From Galbibacter pacificus (GTDB taxonomy: Bacteria; Bacteroidota; Bacteroidia; Flavobacteriales; Flavobacteriaceae): a stretch of 64,000 nucleotides of DNA. A program made the position numbers and the translations under genes. The DNA lies in the NCBI RefSeq assembly GCF_029603155.1, contig NZ_JAPMUA010000001.1:434001-498000 (forward strand). Reading direction: 5' to 3'. A model generated the notes under the pieces. That model was not told where the DNA came from, made no database searches, and saw only the letters and a list, made by a program, of their open reading frames with translations. How positions within the stretch are numbered: position 1 is the stretch's first letter; each line of letters begins with the position of its first letter. This document shows, one piece after another, positions 10,349 to 20,447 of this stretch.

Positions 10349-11110
10349 ATGAGTACTATCGACAGACACAAAAGTATACTTGAAAAAATTAACCAAGAAG
10401 GTCAGATCAAAGTTCAATATATATGCGATAAAATGGATGTTTCTCCTGTTACGGCAAGAAAAGATTTGAAGTTTTTGGAAGAAAAAGGGTTGCTATACAG
10501 GGTTCATGGTGGCGCTACATTGCATAACCCTTATGCTACCGATAAGCATGTTAGCGAAAAGGAAAAGATTCACTTGGACGAAAAGATGAGCATTGGCCTG
10601 GCAGCATCAAAGCTCATTACGGCCAATGACTCTATTTTAATAGGCTCCGGTACAACGGTATTGGCATTGGCAAAAAAAATAGAACCAAAAGAAAATTTAA
10701 CGGTCATAACATCTGCCTTAAACGTAGCCCTGGAATTAAATAAGCACCTTGAAATCGAGGTTATTCAATTGGGGGGCGTGCTTAGAAAAAGGTCTTCGTC
10801 TGTTACAGGACTATATGCAGAAAACAATCTGGCCGATTTTTCTTGTAGCAAATTTTTTTTAGGAGTTGACGGGATTGACCTCGATTTTGGATTGACCACC
10901 GCAAATGTCATGGAAGCACACTTAAACAGGCAAATGATTCATGTGTCCCAAAAAACCATTGTGTTGACCGATTCCACAAAATTTGGAAAACGTGGGTTTG
11001 GAAAGATTTGCGGCTTTGATCATATTGATGAAATAATTACCGATGAAGGCATCTCTGATTTCACAAAAAATGCCTTGGAAGATTACGGAATCAAGGTAAC
11101 CATTGTTTAA
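10349..11110 (+). CDS. DeoR/GlpR-family transcriptional regulator
   Basis: 253 residues, normal for the family. The N-terminal winged helix (about 5-58, with VSPVTARKDLKFLEEKGLLYRVHGGA) is the DeoR HTH. The C-terminal sugar-phosphate sensor domain has the GSGTTVLALAKKI loop, GVDGIDLDFGLTTAN and the DSTKFGKRGF motif. Family members respond to phosphorylated sugars or to glycerol-3-phosphate. Between a beta-galactosidase and the glycerol-phosphate locus, it could be a GlpR-like repressor for glpDKF and the divergent SusCD operon, or a regulator of sialic-acid/amino-sugar genes. I favour the first because of the nearby glp genes, but position alone does not decide it. Confidence 0.88.
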   Translation: MSTIDRHKSILEKINQEGQIKVQYICDKMDVSPVTARKDLKFLEEKGLLYRVHGGATLHNPYATDKHVSEKEKIHLDEKMSIGLAASKLITANDSILIGSGTTVLALAKKIEPKENLTVITSALNVALELNKHLEIEVIQLGGVLRKRSSSVTGLYAENNLADFSCSKFFLGVDGIDLDFGLTTANVMEAHLNRQMIHVSQKTIVLTDSTKFGKRGFGKICGFDHIDEIITDEGISDFTKNALEDYGIKVTIV

Positions 11111-11368
11111 AAACAGTATGATTGTTTTCGATATTTACCATGCTTTTTTGCAAGAGCAATATCATCAACCTAATTTGTTATAGTGTGTCCTTATTATTAA
11201 AATAGTTTATAAAAAGGCTAAAAAACGTTGCTTGAAAATAGTTACAAAACACTTCCCATTAATCAAAATCCCTTCAATTAATAAAATAAAAATTAAATTA
11301 TTGACGCAGGTTCTATAAAGTTTCTTTATATTACGTATTATTTCTTTTTTTACATTATTTTATTTACT

Positions 11369-12049
11369 ATGAAAACAAAAAGATACGGTTGTATTGTACT
11401 TATTACTTTAAGTTTTTGTGTGTTAAATGCGCAAAATAAAACCATAGATACTACGTATAGGCCTAAAACATACAATGTTCAGGTTCGTCAATTTAAAAGC
11501 TATCCAGATAATCCAAACGATATTGTATTTTTAGGGAACAGCATAACGGCAAGGGCACATTGGAATGAATTGCTAGGGCTTCCCGATGCACGTAACAGGG
11601 GGATATCTGGAGATACGACTTTTGGAGTTCTGGAAAGGTTGGATGAAATAACCGAGGGCAAGCCCGAAAAGATATTTATGCTTATTGGTATTAATGATAT
11701 TTCGCGCAATTTTCCAGACAGTGTGATTTTAGGGAATTATGAAAAGATAATACAGCACATTCAAAGCAAATCCCCCCATACCAAATTGTTTGTGGAAACA
11801 ATCCTTCCGGTGAATAGTAATTTTAAAGCTTATGAAAGGCATTACCATAAGGACAATCATATTCTTGAGGTAAATAAAGGGATAAAAGAATTGGCTGATA
11901 AATATAGTGTGACCTTGATTGATTTATATCCGTTGTTTTTGGATAATGAAGCTAGGTTGGACGCTAAATATACGGATGAAGGACTTCATCTCAATGAAAT
12001 TGGTTATTTGCACTGGAAAAAGATCCTCCAACCGTATTTGGCTAACTAA
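11369..12049 (+). CDS. Exported SGNH/GDSL-family esterase
   Basis: 226 residues with a signal peptide ending near NAQ. SGNH blocks are visible: GNSIT with catalytic Ser58, the GISGD glycine, the GINDI asparagine block, and the DEGLH block with His207. In many relatives the residue three before the His is Asp; here it is Glu204, with Asp203 one further away, so the third triad member may be shifted or replaced. Possible substrates include acyl esters of lipids (lysophospholipase or PAF-acetylhydrolase-like) or O-acetyl groups on sugars. It is convergent with the HAD phosphatase. Its place beside phosphodiester-degrading genes favours deacylation of phospholipid-derived compounds (inference); acetylesterase action on sialic acid is an alternative. 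Confidence 0.82.
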   Translation: MKTKRYGCIVLITLSFCVLNAQNKTIDTTYRPKTYNVQVRQFKSYPDNPNDIVFLGNSITARAHWNELLGLPDARNRGISGDTTFGVLERLDEITEGKPEKIFMLIGINDISRNFPDSVILGNYEKIIQHIQSKSPHTKLFVETILPVNSNFKAYERHYHKDNHILEVNKGIKELADKYSVTLIDLYPLFLDNEARLDAKYTDEGLHLNEIGYLHWKKILQPYLAN

Positions 12050-12077
12050 GCTAACATAATCTAACTAATTCTTTTGT

Positions 12078-13016
12078 TTAATGAGAAGCGTTTATTTTTA
12101 CGTTCCATGCCCTGGAAACGTAATGTGTCTTTGCATTAACGGTGTCTTTACATGGGACTTCAATTGCGTGATGTTGTGTCCAAAAAGTTTTTAGGGTTTT
12201 ACCGTTTAATTCCCGCACATTGGTTTCCGAATAGATTTTTTGGTCGTTTGGGTTTACAATAATTTTAATTCCGGTGGAGCGCTCCATCATCTCCAGATCT
12301 CCCCTGCTGTTCCCACCAACTATCATGGGGCTTGCTTTTATAAAGGTTTCAATGGTTTTTGCCTTGCCTTCTTCCTGCGGGATAGGGGATACAAGTTGAT
12401 CGGTAAGAATGCCATTTGAAATAACAGACTTAACCCCTATAATCCTATTTTTAGGAATTCCAAGTTCTTCATTTACAAATCTTTGATAGAGCACTTCGGG
12501 TGAGGCAGTGATAACCCATACCTCAAAACCAAATTCTTTAAGGTTTAAAAGGAATTGCTTCATTTCTGGATAGAATTTCTGCCCGTACTTTTCTTTATAG
12601 GCATTCATGCCCATTGTTTCTACTTCGCTCACGGGAAGCCCTGCTAAAAAATTTATCCTTCGCTTTACATAATCGGTTCCTTGGTTATCGCCGTGCAATA
12701 AAGAATCTACTATGGCCATTTTGGAAACCGAAAGGGAATCTTTTTTGCCTTTATAATGTTCCATGGCATAAGCAAATAGGGCTTCATCGGCTAAATAATA
12801 TGGCGCTTGACCAAAAAGGGTCCCGTCGCAGTCAAAAACGGCCACTTTTCTTCCTGTTTGGGACATGGTTGAATCGAGGTAGTTTTTTATGCTTGTATTG
12901 ATCTCCTCATCCCATTGGGGTATTTTTTGATAAACCTGAGCATTTATCGATAAAAAACAGCAGAAAAATAGTAAAAAAATAAAGCTTGTCTGTATGGGGG
13001 TTTTTCGACTTTTCAT
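12078..13016 (-). CDS. Exported HAD-superfamily phosphatase
   Basis: 312 residues with an N-terminal signal peptide (cleavage near NAQ, residue 27). HAD motifs: DCDGT with Asp62 and Asp64, the VITAS threonine/serine motif II, the GKAKT lysine motif III, and GGNSRGDLEM motif IV. The cap and spacing resemble the haloacid dehalogenase-like group that contains phosphoserine, phosphocholine and phosphoethanolamine phosphatases. Its start lies 12 bases after the glycerophosphodiesterase stop on the same strand, so the two are co-transcribed. Inferred job: dephosphorylate the phosphomonoester (such as glycerol-phosphate or phosphocholine) released in the periplasm. Exact substrate unknown. Confidence 0.85.
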   Translation of the reverse strand: MKSRKTPIQTSFIFLLFFCCFLSINAQVYQKIPQWDEEINTSIKNYLDSTMSQTGRKVAVFDCDGTLFGQAPYYLADEALFAYAMEHYKGKKDSLSVSKMAIVDSLLHGDNQGTDYVKRRINFLAGLPVSEVETMGMNAYKEKYGQKFYPEMKQFLLNLKEFGFEVWVITASPEVLYQRFVNEELGIPKNRIIGVKSVISNGILTDQLVSPIPQEEGKAKTIETFIKASPMIVGGNSRGDLEMMERSTGIKIIVNPNDQKIYSETNVRELNGKTLKTFWTQHHAIEVPCKDTVNAKTHYVSRAWNVKINASH

Positions 13017-13028
13017 CTTATAAATGGT

Positions 13029-13814
13029 TTATTGGGTAATTTCCATAAGCTTTTCGGGCGCATCGGTAGTTATAAAATCTGCTTCTAGTTTCAGCATATC
13101 CTTCATGTCTTCAGCATTGTTAACGGTCCATACGTTCACGGTCATTTTTTCGTCATGGGCTTCTTTTACCCATTCAGGATGTTCCCTAAATACATTTATG
13201 TTGTAATCAATGCCTGTGTAACCATCCAATTTTGCCTTGTTGGGCGCAATATCTCCTTTAAGGTATGCAACTGGTGCATTGGCATCCAATTGATGGACCA
13301 ATTTTCCGGCATCATAATCAAAACAGATATATTCAACCATCTCGGATCCGTTTAATTCATGGACCATGTCGACCGCCATTTTTGTTAGTGTAAGAGTGCG
13401 TTGCTTCCCCGAAGGCGCAGTTTTAATTTCTAATATGAGTTTTGTTTTGTGTTGCTTGAGCCCTTCTTCTAAATATGCTTTTAACGTTGGTGTTTTTTCC
13501 CCGTTGGAAAGCGATTTGGAAAGTAGTTCCTTGTATGTTGATGTTTCAATGTCCAGTCCCTGAAAATCCTTGTCGTGATTAACAACCATTATGCTGTCTT
13601 TTGTTAGGTGGACATCAAATTCAGAGCCGTAACACCCCAAGTTTATGGCATGCTTTAACGATGCTATTGAATTTTCGGGCACCTGTTGTTTTTTCCATGC
13701 CCCACGATGTGCAATAGTGGGGTTTGTTGCATTTTCGCTACAACTTATTAAAAGTAAAGCTGTTCCGGAAATTGCATAAATGAAATGTTTTTTTATAAGT
13801 TTAGTAAGGTTCAT
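13029..13814 (-). CDS. Glycerophosphodiester phosphodiesterase, lipoprotein
   Basis: 261 residues, lipobox ending at Cys25. The GP-PDE TIM barrel shows all key residues: His36-Arg37 in IAHRG, PEN at 46-48, Glu65 and Asp67 in EFDVHLTKD, and His80 in VVNHD. Family reaction: hydrolysis of glycerophosphodiesters to glycerol-3-phosphate and an alcohol. As a lipoprotein it acts outside the cytoplasm. It lies between SusD (180 bases upstream) and the HAD phosphatase (12 bases downstream), and the glpDKF genes for intracellular use of the product are divergent. This is the gene that best defines the locus as a phosphodiester system. Confidence 0.93.
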   Translation of the reverse strand: MNLTKLIKKHFIYAISGTALLLISCSENATNPTIAHRGAWKKQQVPENSIASLKHAINLGCYGSEFDVHLTKDSIMVVNHDKDFQGLDIETSTYKELLSKSLSNGEKTPTLKAYLEEGLKQHKTKLILEIKTAPSGKQRTLTLTKMAVDMVHELNGSEMVEYICFDYDAGKLVHQLDANAPVAYLKGDIAPNKAKLDGYTGIDYNINVFREHPEWVKEAHDEKMTVNVWTVNNAEDMKDMLKLEADFITTDAPEKLMEITQ

Positions 13815-13994
13815 TTTCCTGTTGAATATGTATGTTGAATAAATATGTTTAAAAGATTGAAATTTATGTTACCGCCCCAAGCCTGGTGAAATGTTTTTCT
13901 GGTTGATGGAAAACCAATCGTTTTGACATCCCGAGCTACAGAGCGGTTTTATATTGATGTATTTTTATTTATAAGACGGATTTAAATAATTTGA

Positions 13995-15425
13995 TTATTC
14001 GTCCCACCAAACCTTGGTGTTAATATCATCGGGTCCGCCCAGCATCTCAACGGCTTCTTGATAATTTGCCTGATTGTTTATCTGAACATCCGATGGGTAA
14101 TAAAAACGGGAGGGCATCATGGCGTTGTTCTGCATGGCATCGGTGGTAGGCAAAACCGGTAGCCCTGTACGTCTGTATTCAAACCATTGTTGATAGTCGG
14201 TAAAATAGAGGGCATAATATTTCTGAAGCATGATTTGTTCCAAACTTCCATTGTATGCCACATCTGGATTGTCGAAAATAGAATCTTCAACTTCGGCCCC
14301 GATTTGTTCGATGGCTGCTTTAACGCCGTTTTCATAATGAGTTTCTGCATTATCGATAAATCCCCTTTGGGCTACTTCGGCTTTAATAAACTCGACCTCT
14401 GCATACGTTAGCAAAAATATCTGCATGGGGTTTTCTACTTGTTCTATATTAAAGGTAGATGCATCATAATCAAATTGCGACTCTGGCCCTGAATATGCAC
14501 TGGGGATACCTTTGTAACCAATCTCCTCATTGTTTTCGTCATGAGCCAAGGTGGCTATAAAAGGTCTTCTGGGATCTTCAAATTGATTCAAGTTATCAAG
14601 AAAAAATGAAGCAACTTTTACGTTCAACCGAAAATCCTGTGGTCTTCCCCACGGAGAAACATTTGGTGTTACGCCAGTTACCTGAAGTATAGCCGACTCG
14701 TCTGTACTTTCAAATACAGGATATTTACTGGGGTTGTTAATCATGGCGGTTAATTTTTGGAAGGCATTGGTTTCCGTTTTGTTGGAAATTCTAAGCAACA
14801 ATCTCATGTGGAGCGAATTGGTAAATTTTTTCCATTTCATAACATCATTAAAAAATAGAATGTCTTCCGCATAGATCATATCTTCATCTGTTTCATACAT
14901 TGCATTGGCTTTTTCCAGGTCGTCCAGAATGGTTTGATATATAGATTCTTGCGAGTCAAATGCCGGGTACAATATACCTCCTTCTCCTTGGCTGGCTTCT
15001 GTCATGGGAACAGGGCCGAAAAGATCGGTTAAATTGGCATATACCCATGCGTTTAAAGTTAAAGCAATGGCCTCGTAGTTGGCATCTTCCGCAGAAATTG
15101 CCGCTTCTTTCATTTCGTCGATATTGTTTAGCCATCTGTAGTACCAATACCAAGATGAATTTCCTATGTTTTGGCTTACATCGTAGCGATGAAGCCCACC
15201 GGAAACACTTGGAAAAGGCAACGAGACTTGCATCAGGTCAAAAGTAATGCTGGCACTTCTATCTGCATTATGTGTTGCAAGACCGTAAATAATAGGGTTT
15301 ATTAGGGTTCCCGGGCTTATTTCTGAAATGAGGTTCGGGTCTGTGTTTACTTCTTCAAAATCACTCGTGCAACCTGCCATTATATAAGCGGCAAGACAAA
15401 ATATGATATATTTTATATTTTTCAT
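13995..15425 (-). CDS. SusD-family lipoprotein (SusD_2 type)
   Basis: 476 residues; lipobox AGC with Cys19. The N-terminal FEEVNTDPN and LTDLFGPVPMTEA segments and the C-terminal EVEFIKAEVAQRGF and YEGNGVKAAIE-like helix (YENGVKAAI) are typical of the SusD-like_2 group, which differs from classical RagB/SusD. It is the surface ligand-binding partner of the SusC encoded 10 bases upstream. Since its operon carries a glycerophosphodiesterase and a phosphatase rather than glycosidases, the ligand may be a phosphodiester-containing molecule (inference). Confidence 0.92.
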   Translation of the reverse strand: MKNIKYIIFCLAAYIMAGCTSDFEEVNTDPNLISEISPGTLINPIIYGLATHNADRSASITFDLMQVSLPFPSVSGGLHRYDVSQNIGNSSWYWYYRWLNNIDEMKEAAISAEDANYEAIALTLNAWVYANLTDLFGPVPMTEASQGEGGILYPAFDSQESIYQTILDDLEKANAMYETDEDMIYAEDILFFNDVMKWKKFTNSLHMRLLLRISNKTETNAFQKLTAMINNPSKYPVFESTDESAILQVTGVTPNVSPWGRPQDFRLNVKVASFFLDNLNQFEDPRRPFIATLAHDENNEEIGYKGIPSAYSGPESQFDYDASTFNIEQVENPMQIFLLTYAEVEFIKAEVAQRGFIDNAETHYENGVKAAIEQIGAEVEDSIFDNPDVAYNGSLEQIMLQKYYALYFTDYQQWFEYRRTGLPVLPTTDAMQNNAMMPSRFYYPSDVQINNQANYQEAVEMLGGPDDINTKVWWDE

Positions 15426-15435
15426 TGTAGTTGTT

Positions 15436-18400
15436 TTATAGGTTAACTTTTAAACTAAAACCATAAGTGGCCGGTGAAGGCATTTGTCCCATTTCAATCC
15501 CCGGTAAAATAGTGTTGCCGTTTAGTGCGGCCGTTTCGGGGTCGTAAATAGGAAAATCGGATATTACGGCAAGGTTTCTTCCAAAAACACCTATGTTCAA
15601 CGATCTTATTCCTGTATTGTCTAGCCATTTGCTGGGAAAATCGTAAGAAAGGTTTATTTCCCGTAATTTAATATAAGAGGCATCAAAAGAATTAGATTCG
15701 ACATTGGCCCTTCTGTAGTATCTTGTGTACCAATCTGGTGTCACTACTTCCGTTGTGTTTTCAGAATAGGTGCCATCGCCATTATCTACAACACCGTCGC
15801 CCACAATAAAACCTGTATCCCTTCCGTAGAAAGTTGAGGCTAGCTTTCCTTGCTCTGTAAGCTTGTGGTGTGTTTGCGAGTAGATAATGCCTCCATATTG
15901 CCCCGCCATCATGATGTTTACATTAACATTTCCTATTTTGAAATTATTGCTTAAGCCCGCTTCCCAATCAGGGCTGGCATCTCCTATGTATTGAATTTCA
16001 TCGGGATATGCAGGCAGGCCTCCATCATCATAAACAATACGCCCATCGGGAGACCGCACGAACCCGTAGCCATATATGGCAGTGGTTGTCCCGCCTTCTT
16101 TGGCTATAAGTGTTGCCTGGCCTCCAGATCCTATTTCCTGTTGTCCTTCAATGCCGTCGGCTAATTCCATAACACGGTTCCAGTTTCTGGACCAAATTAA
16201 GGTTGAGCTCCATTTAAACTTATCAGATTTCATGATTTTTCCCGTTAGGGTAAGTTCTACCCCGCGGTTTCTAACCTCCCCCGAGTTTAGCACTCCGGAG
16301 CTGTACCCGGTTGTTATGTCAAGGGGAACGGAAAGGATCTGGTTTTTTGTAACTGTTTGGTATATGGTAGCGTCTAAATTAATCCTATTATTAAAAAGCC
16401 TGGATTCGAAACCAGTTTCGTAGCTGGTGGTAATTTCTGGTTTAAAATTGCCATTGTACAAGGTGGTCGGTACGGTAGCGGCGCTCGGAAACTCGTTTTG
16501 ACTATAATACTTACTGGTTTTATAAGGGTCTGTGTCATTTCCTACCTGGGCGAAAGAAAAGCGGTATTTTAGAAAATCAATGGCATCGGGTAAGTTAAAA
16601 ATATCAGAAACTATAAAACTTGCGTTTGCAGAAGGATAAAAGAAAGAATTGTTTTGAACGGGCAGTGTACTGGACCAGTCATTTCTTCCGGTAAGGTCCA
16701 AGTAGATTTTATTGTTGAACGATAAAGACAATAGGCCGTACAAGCTATTTACTTTTTTATTGCTGTCGTAAGTTTGAATTACTGGATTGTTTACGCCGTT
16801 GGAAAGCTTGTATACGCCCGGCACTACCAGTCCTTCTACAGAGGCGTCGGTCCGTCTGTATTTGTAATCCCGTTGGTTTCCGCCAAGAGAAGCAGATAAT
16901 GAAAATTTCTTGGATAGTTCTTTATTGTAGGTCAATAGGAAATCGTTGTTTATTTCCTGCTTCCATATATCCTGGTTTTCAAAATAACCCTTTGCATAAC
17001 GGTTTATACTATATGGCCTGTGTTGCTCTCTATCTTGGCGGTATGTGTTCAAGGAAGAACGCACCATAAGTTCCAGATCGGGTGTTATTTGGAAGTTGGC
17101 ATATATATTTCCTACAATCTGGTTGCTTTCAAGGGAGTTGGTGGCTTCGTATGCAATAAGGTACGGATTGTCGATATACGAGCTGAAAGGCTGTATTTGC
17201 TGAATGTTTTCCTGACCATCCTGCCAAATAGGGCGGTACCAATCCAAGTCGACATTCGGATTTTGGAAAATCATAAAATAGGCTATTGAACCATTGTTGT
17301 AGCCCGTGCTTGGAAGATTGTCGCTGTTCCGGTTGTTATAGTTAATTACCGTACCTATTTTCACGCTTTTAGAAACTTGGTAGTTCCCGTTAACAGAGGC
17401 GGTAATCCTTTCAAAACCGGTATTTGGCATAATCCATTCGTTTTTTGAATGCCCAATTGATGCCCGCATGGAACCGTTTTCGCCCCCGCCTTGAATAGAT
17501 ACATTGTTGTTGATGGTCGTGCCCATTCTCCAAAAATCCTTCCTGTTGTCTTTGTATGGTTTCCAAGGCGTTCTTTGGGCCCCCTGTCCTTCTATTGTTG
17601 GGTCGTATTGATAAAAATCCTGACCATTGAATTCTGGTCCCCATGCACTACTGGTGCTTCCAGTGTTGTTTCCATCTTGCGAACTTCCGTAGGAGTAATA
17701 CGGATTTCCGTCGTCATCAAAACTCTTTCCCGTTCCCTGTCCATATTTGTATTGCCAGTCCGGCCATCTTTGAATAACATCCAGGCTTAGGTTGGAGTTG
17801 TATGTAATGCCCAAGCCTTGTTTTTTTGTCCCCGATTTTGTGGTAATAATTAAAGCGCCATTTGCGGCCCTGCTTCCGTATAAAGCCGTTGCCCCCGGCC
17901 CTTTAAGGACGGTAACGCTTTCTATATCTTCAAGGTTTAAGTCGGAAATACCATTACCGTAATCTATGGGCGAATCATCTCCGGTATATGCAGAGGATGA
18001 TCCCGAGGTTGTCATTTCACTACTTACGGGAACTCCGTCAACTACAATTAATGCATTGTTGCCATTAGGGTTAAGGGAATTATTGCCCCTTAATGTTATT
18101 TGTTGCGAATTAATAGGCCCGGATCCCGACGATACAATGTTGAGCCCGGCCACTTTCCCTTTTAATCCGGAAGACCAGTTGTTTGGCACCGTTTGCGAGA
18201 GGTTGTCGGATGAGACAGTGGCCTGTGAAAACCCAAGCTTTTTTTCTTCCCTTTTAATTCCCAGTGCAGTAACCACAACTTCGTTAAGTGTGTTTGTTTC
18301 GGCAGTCAGTGCAACCTGTACGGGGCTATTTGCTGTTGCAGCGACTTCCTGGGTTTTAAAACCTATAAAAGAAACCTCTAAAGTGGTTTGCCGTGCTGAA

Positions 18401-18594
18401 ATTGACAGGCTGAAGTTTCCGTCAAAATCGGATGTAGTTCCATTGTTTGTGTTCTTTTCAATAATGGTAGCCCCGGGTAGTGGCATCCCTTCTTGATCGG
18501 TAACCTTTCCTGTTATTTGGTTGTTTTGCCCCCATGCTATTAAAGGTAACATGCACAATATGCATAACAGGGATCTAAGTTGTTTGTTTTTCAT
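15436..18594 (-). CDS. SusC/RagA-family TonB-dependent outer-membrane transporter
   Basis: 1052 residues. Signal peptide ends at WGQ; a carboxypeptidase-like regulatory domain (about 25-105, VTDQEGMPLPGATI and FDGNFSL) is followed by the plug (VTALGIKREEKKLGF, LRGNNSLNPN, VLKGPGATALYGSRAANGALI) and a long beta-barrel to the C-terminus. There is no STN domain, so it is not an ECF-signalling type. It is the first gene of the - strand operon SusC-SusD-GDPD-HAD, divergent from glpD across a 187-base spacer that probably holds both promoters. Confidence 0.95.
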   Translation of the reverse strand: MKNKQLRSLLCILCMLPLIAWGQNNQITGKVTDQEGMPLPGATIIEKNTNNGTTSDFDGNFSLSISARQTTLEVSFIGFKTQEVAATANSPVQVALTAETNTLNEVVVTALGIKREEKKLGFSQATVSSDNLSQTVPNNWSSGLKGKVAGLNIVSSGSGPINSQQITLRGNNSLNPNGNNALIVVDGVPVSSEMTTSGSSSAYTGDDSPIDYGNGISDLNLEDIESVTVLKGPGATALYGSRAANGALIITTKSGTKKQGLGITYNSNLSLDVIQRWPDWQYKYGQGTGKSFDDDGNPYYSYGSSQDGNNTGSTSSAWGPEFNGQDFYQYDPTIEGQGAQRTPWKPYKDNRKDFWRMGTTINNNVSIQGGGENGSMRASIGHSKNEWIMPNTGFERITASVNGNYQVSKSVKIGTVINYNNRNSDNLPSTGYNNGSIAYFMIFQNPNVDLDWYRPIWQDGQENIQQIQPFSSYIDNPYLIAYEATNSLESNQIVGNIYANFQITPDLELMVRSSLNTYRQDREQHRPYSINRYAKGYFENQDIWKQEINNDFLLTYNKELSKKFSLSASLGGNQRDYKYRRTDASVEGLVVPGVYKLSNGVNNPVIQTYDSNKKVNSLYGLLSLSFNNKIYLDLTGRNDWSSTLPVQNNSFFYPSANASFIVSDIFNLPDAIDFLKYRFSFAQVGNDTDPYKTSKYYSQNEFPSAATVPTTLYNGNFKPEITTSYETGFESRLFNNRINLDATIYQTVTKNQILSVPLDITTGYSSGVLNSGEVRNRGVELTLTGKIMKSDKFKWSSTLIWSRNWNRVMELADGIEGQQEIGSGGQATLIAKEGGTTTAIYGYGFVRSPDGRIVYDDGGLPAYPDEIQYIGDASPDWEAGLSNNFKIGNVNVNIMMAGQYGGIIYSQTHHKLTEQGKLASTFYGRDTGFIVGDGVVDNGDGTYSENTTEVVTPDWYTRYYRRANVESNSFDASYIKLREINLSYDFPSKWLDNTGIRSLNIGVFGRNLAVISDFPIYDPETAALNGNTILPGIEMGQMPSPATYGFSLKVNL

Positions 18595-18753
18595 TACATT
18601 ATCTTTTAAGTTTTTTTAAGTGAGTTAATTCGTTATATTTCGAAATAACAAATATTATACAGTCAGATTACGAATGTAATAAAAAATAACTAATAACAAT
18701 GCTTTTATTTCAATATTTGCTATCTTTTTATTTTTTTTTATTCTTTTTAATGC

Positions 18754-18761
18754 TACATTTG
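18754..18761 (+). promoter_or_regulatory. Candidate -7 box (TACATTTG) for glpD
   Basis: TACATTTG is an exact TAnnTTTG match 20 bases before the glpD ATG, giving a short leader. No TTTG lies at the 19-20 base distance upstream, where the sequence is T-rich. The spacer 18595-18781 is shared with the divergent SusC gene, so a single regulator binding here could control both sides. Confidence 0.45.
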
Positions 18762-18781
18762 TTTCTAAATTATGATATGTA

Positions 18782-20422
18782 ATGAAAAACGAAACAAAAG
18801 AAAATATATACAACCGAAATAATTTACTAGAAAAAATAAGGGATAAAAATTGTGTTTGGGATGTTCTTGTTATTGGTGGAGGCGCTACGGGGTTGGGCGT
18901 TGCATTAGACGCTGCTTCAAGGGGGTATAAAACCCTGCTTTTGGAACAATCTGATTTTGCAAAAGGAACTTCAAGCAGAAGCACAAAATTAGTTCACGGA
19001 GGGGTACGTTATTTGGCCCAAGGGAACATAAAATTAGTATTGGAAGCTCTTTATGAAAGAGGGCTTATGATGAAGAACGCCCCTCACTTGGTAAATCCCC
19101 TTCCTTTTATTATTCCAAGTTACCGCTGGTGGGAAAAGTTTTTCTATGGTTTCGGACTTAAAATTTACGATTGGATGGCCGGCAAACTTAGGGTTGGTTC
19201 AACCCGTTTGTTAAATAAGGACACCGTGACAAAAGAAATGGGAAACCTTAAGCACAATAAATTGAATGGTGGAGTTGCTTATTATGATGGGCAATTTGAC
19301 GATGCCAGGCTGGCAATTAACCTAGCGCAAACAAGTATAGAGAATGGTGGCGTTTTGTTAAACTACGTAAAAGTTTCCAAATTGTTGAAAGATCATGAGG
19401 GGAAAATCACAGGTGTAGAGGCTACTGATTGTGAAAGCGGAGAACTCTTTAAGGTGAATGCAAGAATAGTAATAAATGCAACGGGCGTATTTGTTGATGA
19501 CATTTTAAAGCTGGACGACCCCAATGCAAATGCTCTTGTAAAAGTTAGCCAGGGAATTCATTTGGTGGTAGAACGCAGCTTTCTTAAAGGAGATAGTGCC
19601 CTTATGATTCCCGCTACTTCAGATGGCAGGGTTCTTTTTGCTGTTCCTTGGCACGACCATTTGTTGGTAGGCACGACCGATACCCCTTTGGACCGTCATC
19701 AATTGGAACCAAAGGCATTAACGCAGGAAGTAGAGTTTATCTTGGACACACTCAAAGAATATTTAGATAAGGCGCCAACAAGAGAAGATGTTTTGAGTGT
19801 TTTTGCCGGGTTGCGCCCCTTGGTTTTGCCGGAGGATAAAGAAAAAGGGACCAAAGAAATTTCAAGGGATCATAAGTTGAAAAAGTCAAAATCGGGCTTG
19901 ATTACAATTACCGGAGGAAAATGGACCACCTATAGAAGGATGGCAGAAGATACTGTAGATATGGCCATTAAAACGGCCACTATGGAGTACAGGCCTTGTG
20001 TGACCAAAAATTTGAAAATTCACGGGTTTCAAAAAGAAAAAAATACAGATACTATGCAGTTATATGGAAGCGATGCTGGACGGATACTTGAATTGGAAAA
20101 CAAAATGCCCGAATTAAAAAAGAAATTGTATCCAGATTTTCCATATACCATGGCAAATGTAGTTTGGGCCGTAAGGTACGAAATGGCCCGTACTATCGAT
20201 GATGTTCTGGCCAGAAGGTTGCGTATTCTTTTTTTAGATGCCAAAGCTGCTGTAGAAATGGCGCCCATGGTAGCCTCGATAATGGCCAAAGAGCTTGTAA
20301 AGGATAAAGAGTGGGAAAAAGCACAAACACTACAGTTTTTGAAATTATCCAAAAATTATATGCTGAATCCATCCATAAATAATTCGGCTGAAAAAATCGA
20401 TCAACCAGTTTCAAATTATTAA
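18782..20422 (+). CDS. glpD: Aerobic glycerol-3-phosphate dehydrogenase
   Basis: 546 residues. The FAD-binding GxGxxG is at about 32-37 (VIGGGATGLG), followed by the family motif SSRSTKLVHGGVRYL; a C-terminal alpha-helical DAO_C domain follows. Reaction: glycerol-3-phosphate to dihydroxyacetone phosphate, electrons to quinone at the inner membrane. First gene of a tight + strand operon with glpK (25-base gap), glpF and a PLD-like lipoprotein. Divergent from SusC. Confidence 0.96.
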   Translation: MKNETKENIYNRNNLLEKIRDKNCVWDVLVIGGGATGLGVALDAASRGYKTLLLEQSDFAKGTSSRSTKLVHGGVRYLAQGNIKLVLEALYERGLMMKNAPHLVNPLPFIIPSYRWWEKFFYGFGLKIYDWMAGKLRVGSTRLLNKDTVTKEMGNLKHNKLNGGVAYYDGQFDDARLAINLAQTSIENGGVLLNYVKVSKLLKDHEGKITGVEATDCESGELFKVNARIVINATGVFVDDILKLDDPNANALVKVSQGIHLVVERSFLKGDSALMIPATSDGRVLFAVPWHDHLLVGTTDTPLDRHQLEPKALTQEVEFILDTLKEYLDKAPTREDVLSVFAGLRPLVLPEDKEKGTKEISRDHKLKKSKSGLITITGGKWTTYRRMAEDTVDMAIKTATMEYRPCVTKNLKIHGFQKEKNTDTMQLYGSDAGRILELENKMPELKKKLYPDFPYTMANVVWAVRYEMARTIDDVLARRLRILFLDAKAAVEMAPMVASIMAKELVKDKEWEKAQTLQFLKLSKNYMLNPSINNSAEKIDQPVSNY

Positions 20423-20447
20423 ACCAAAAAAACAAAACTTATAAATT

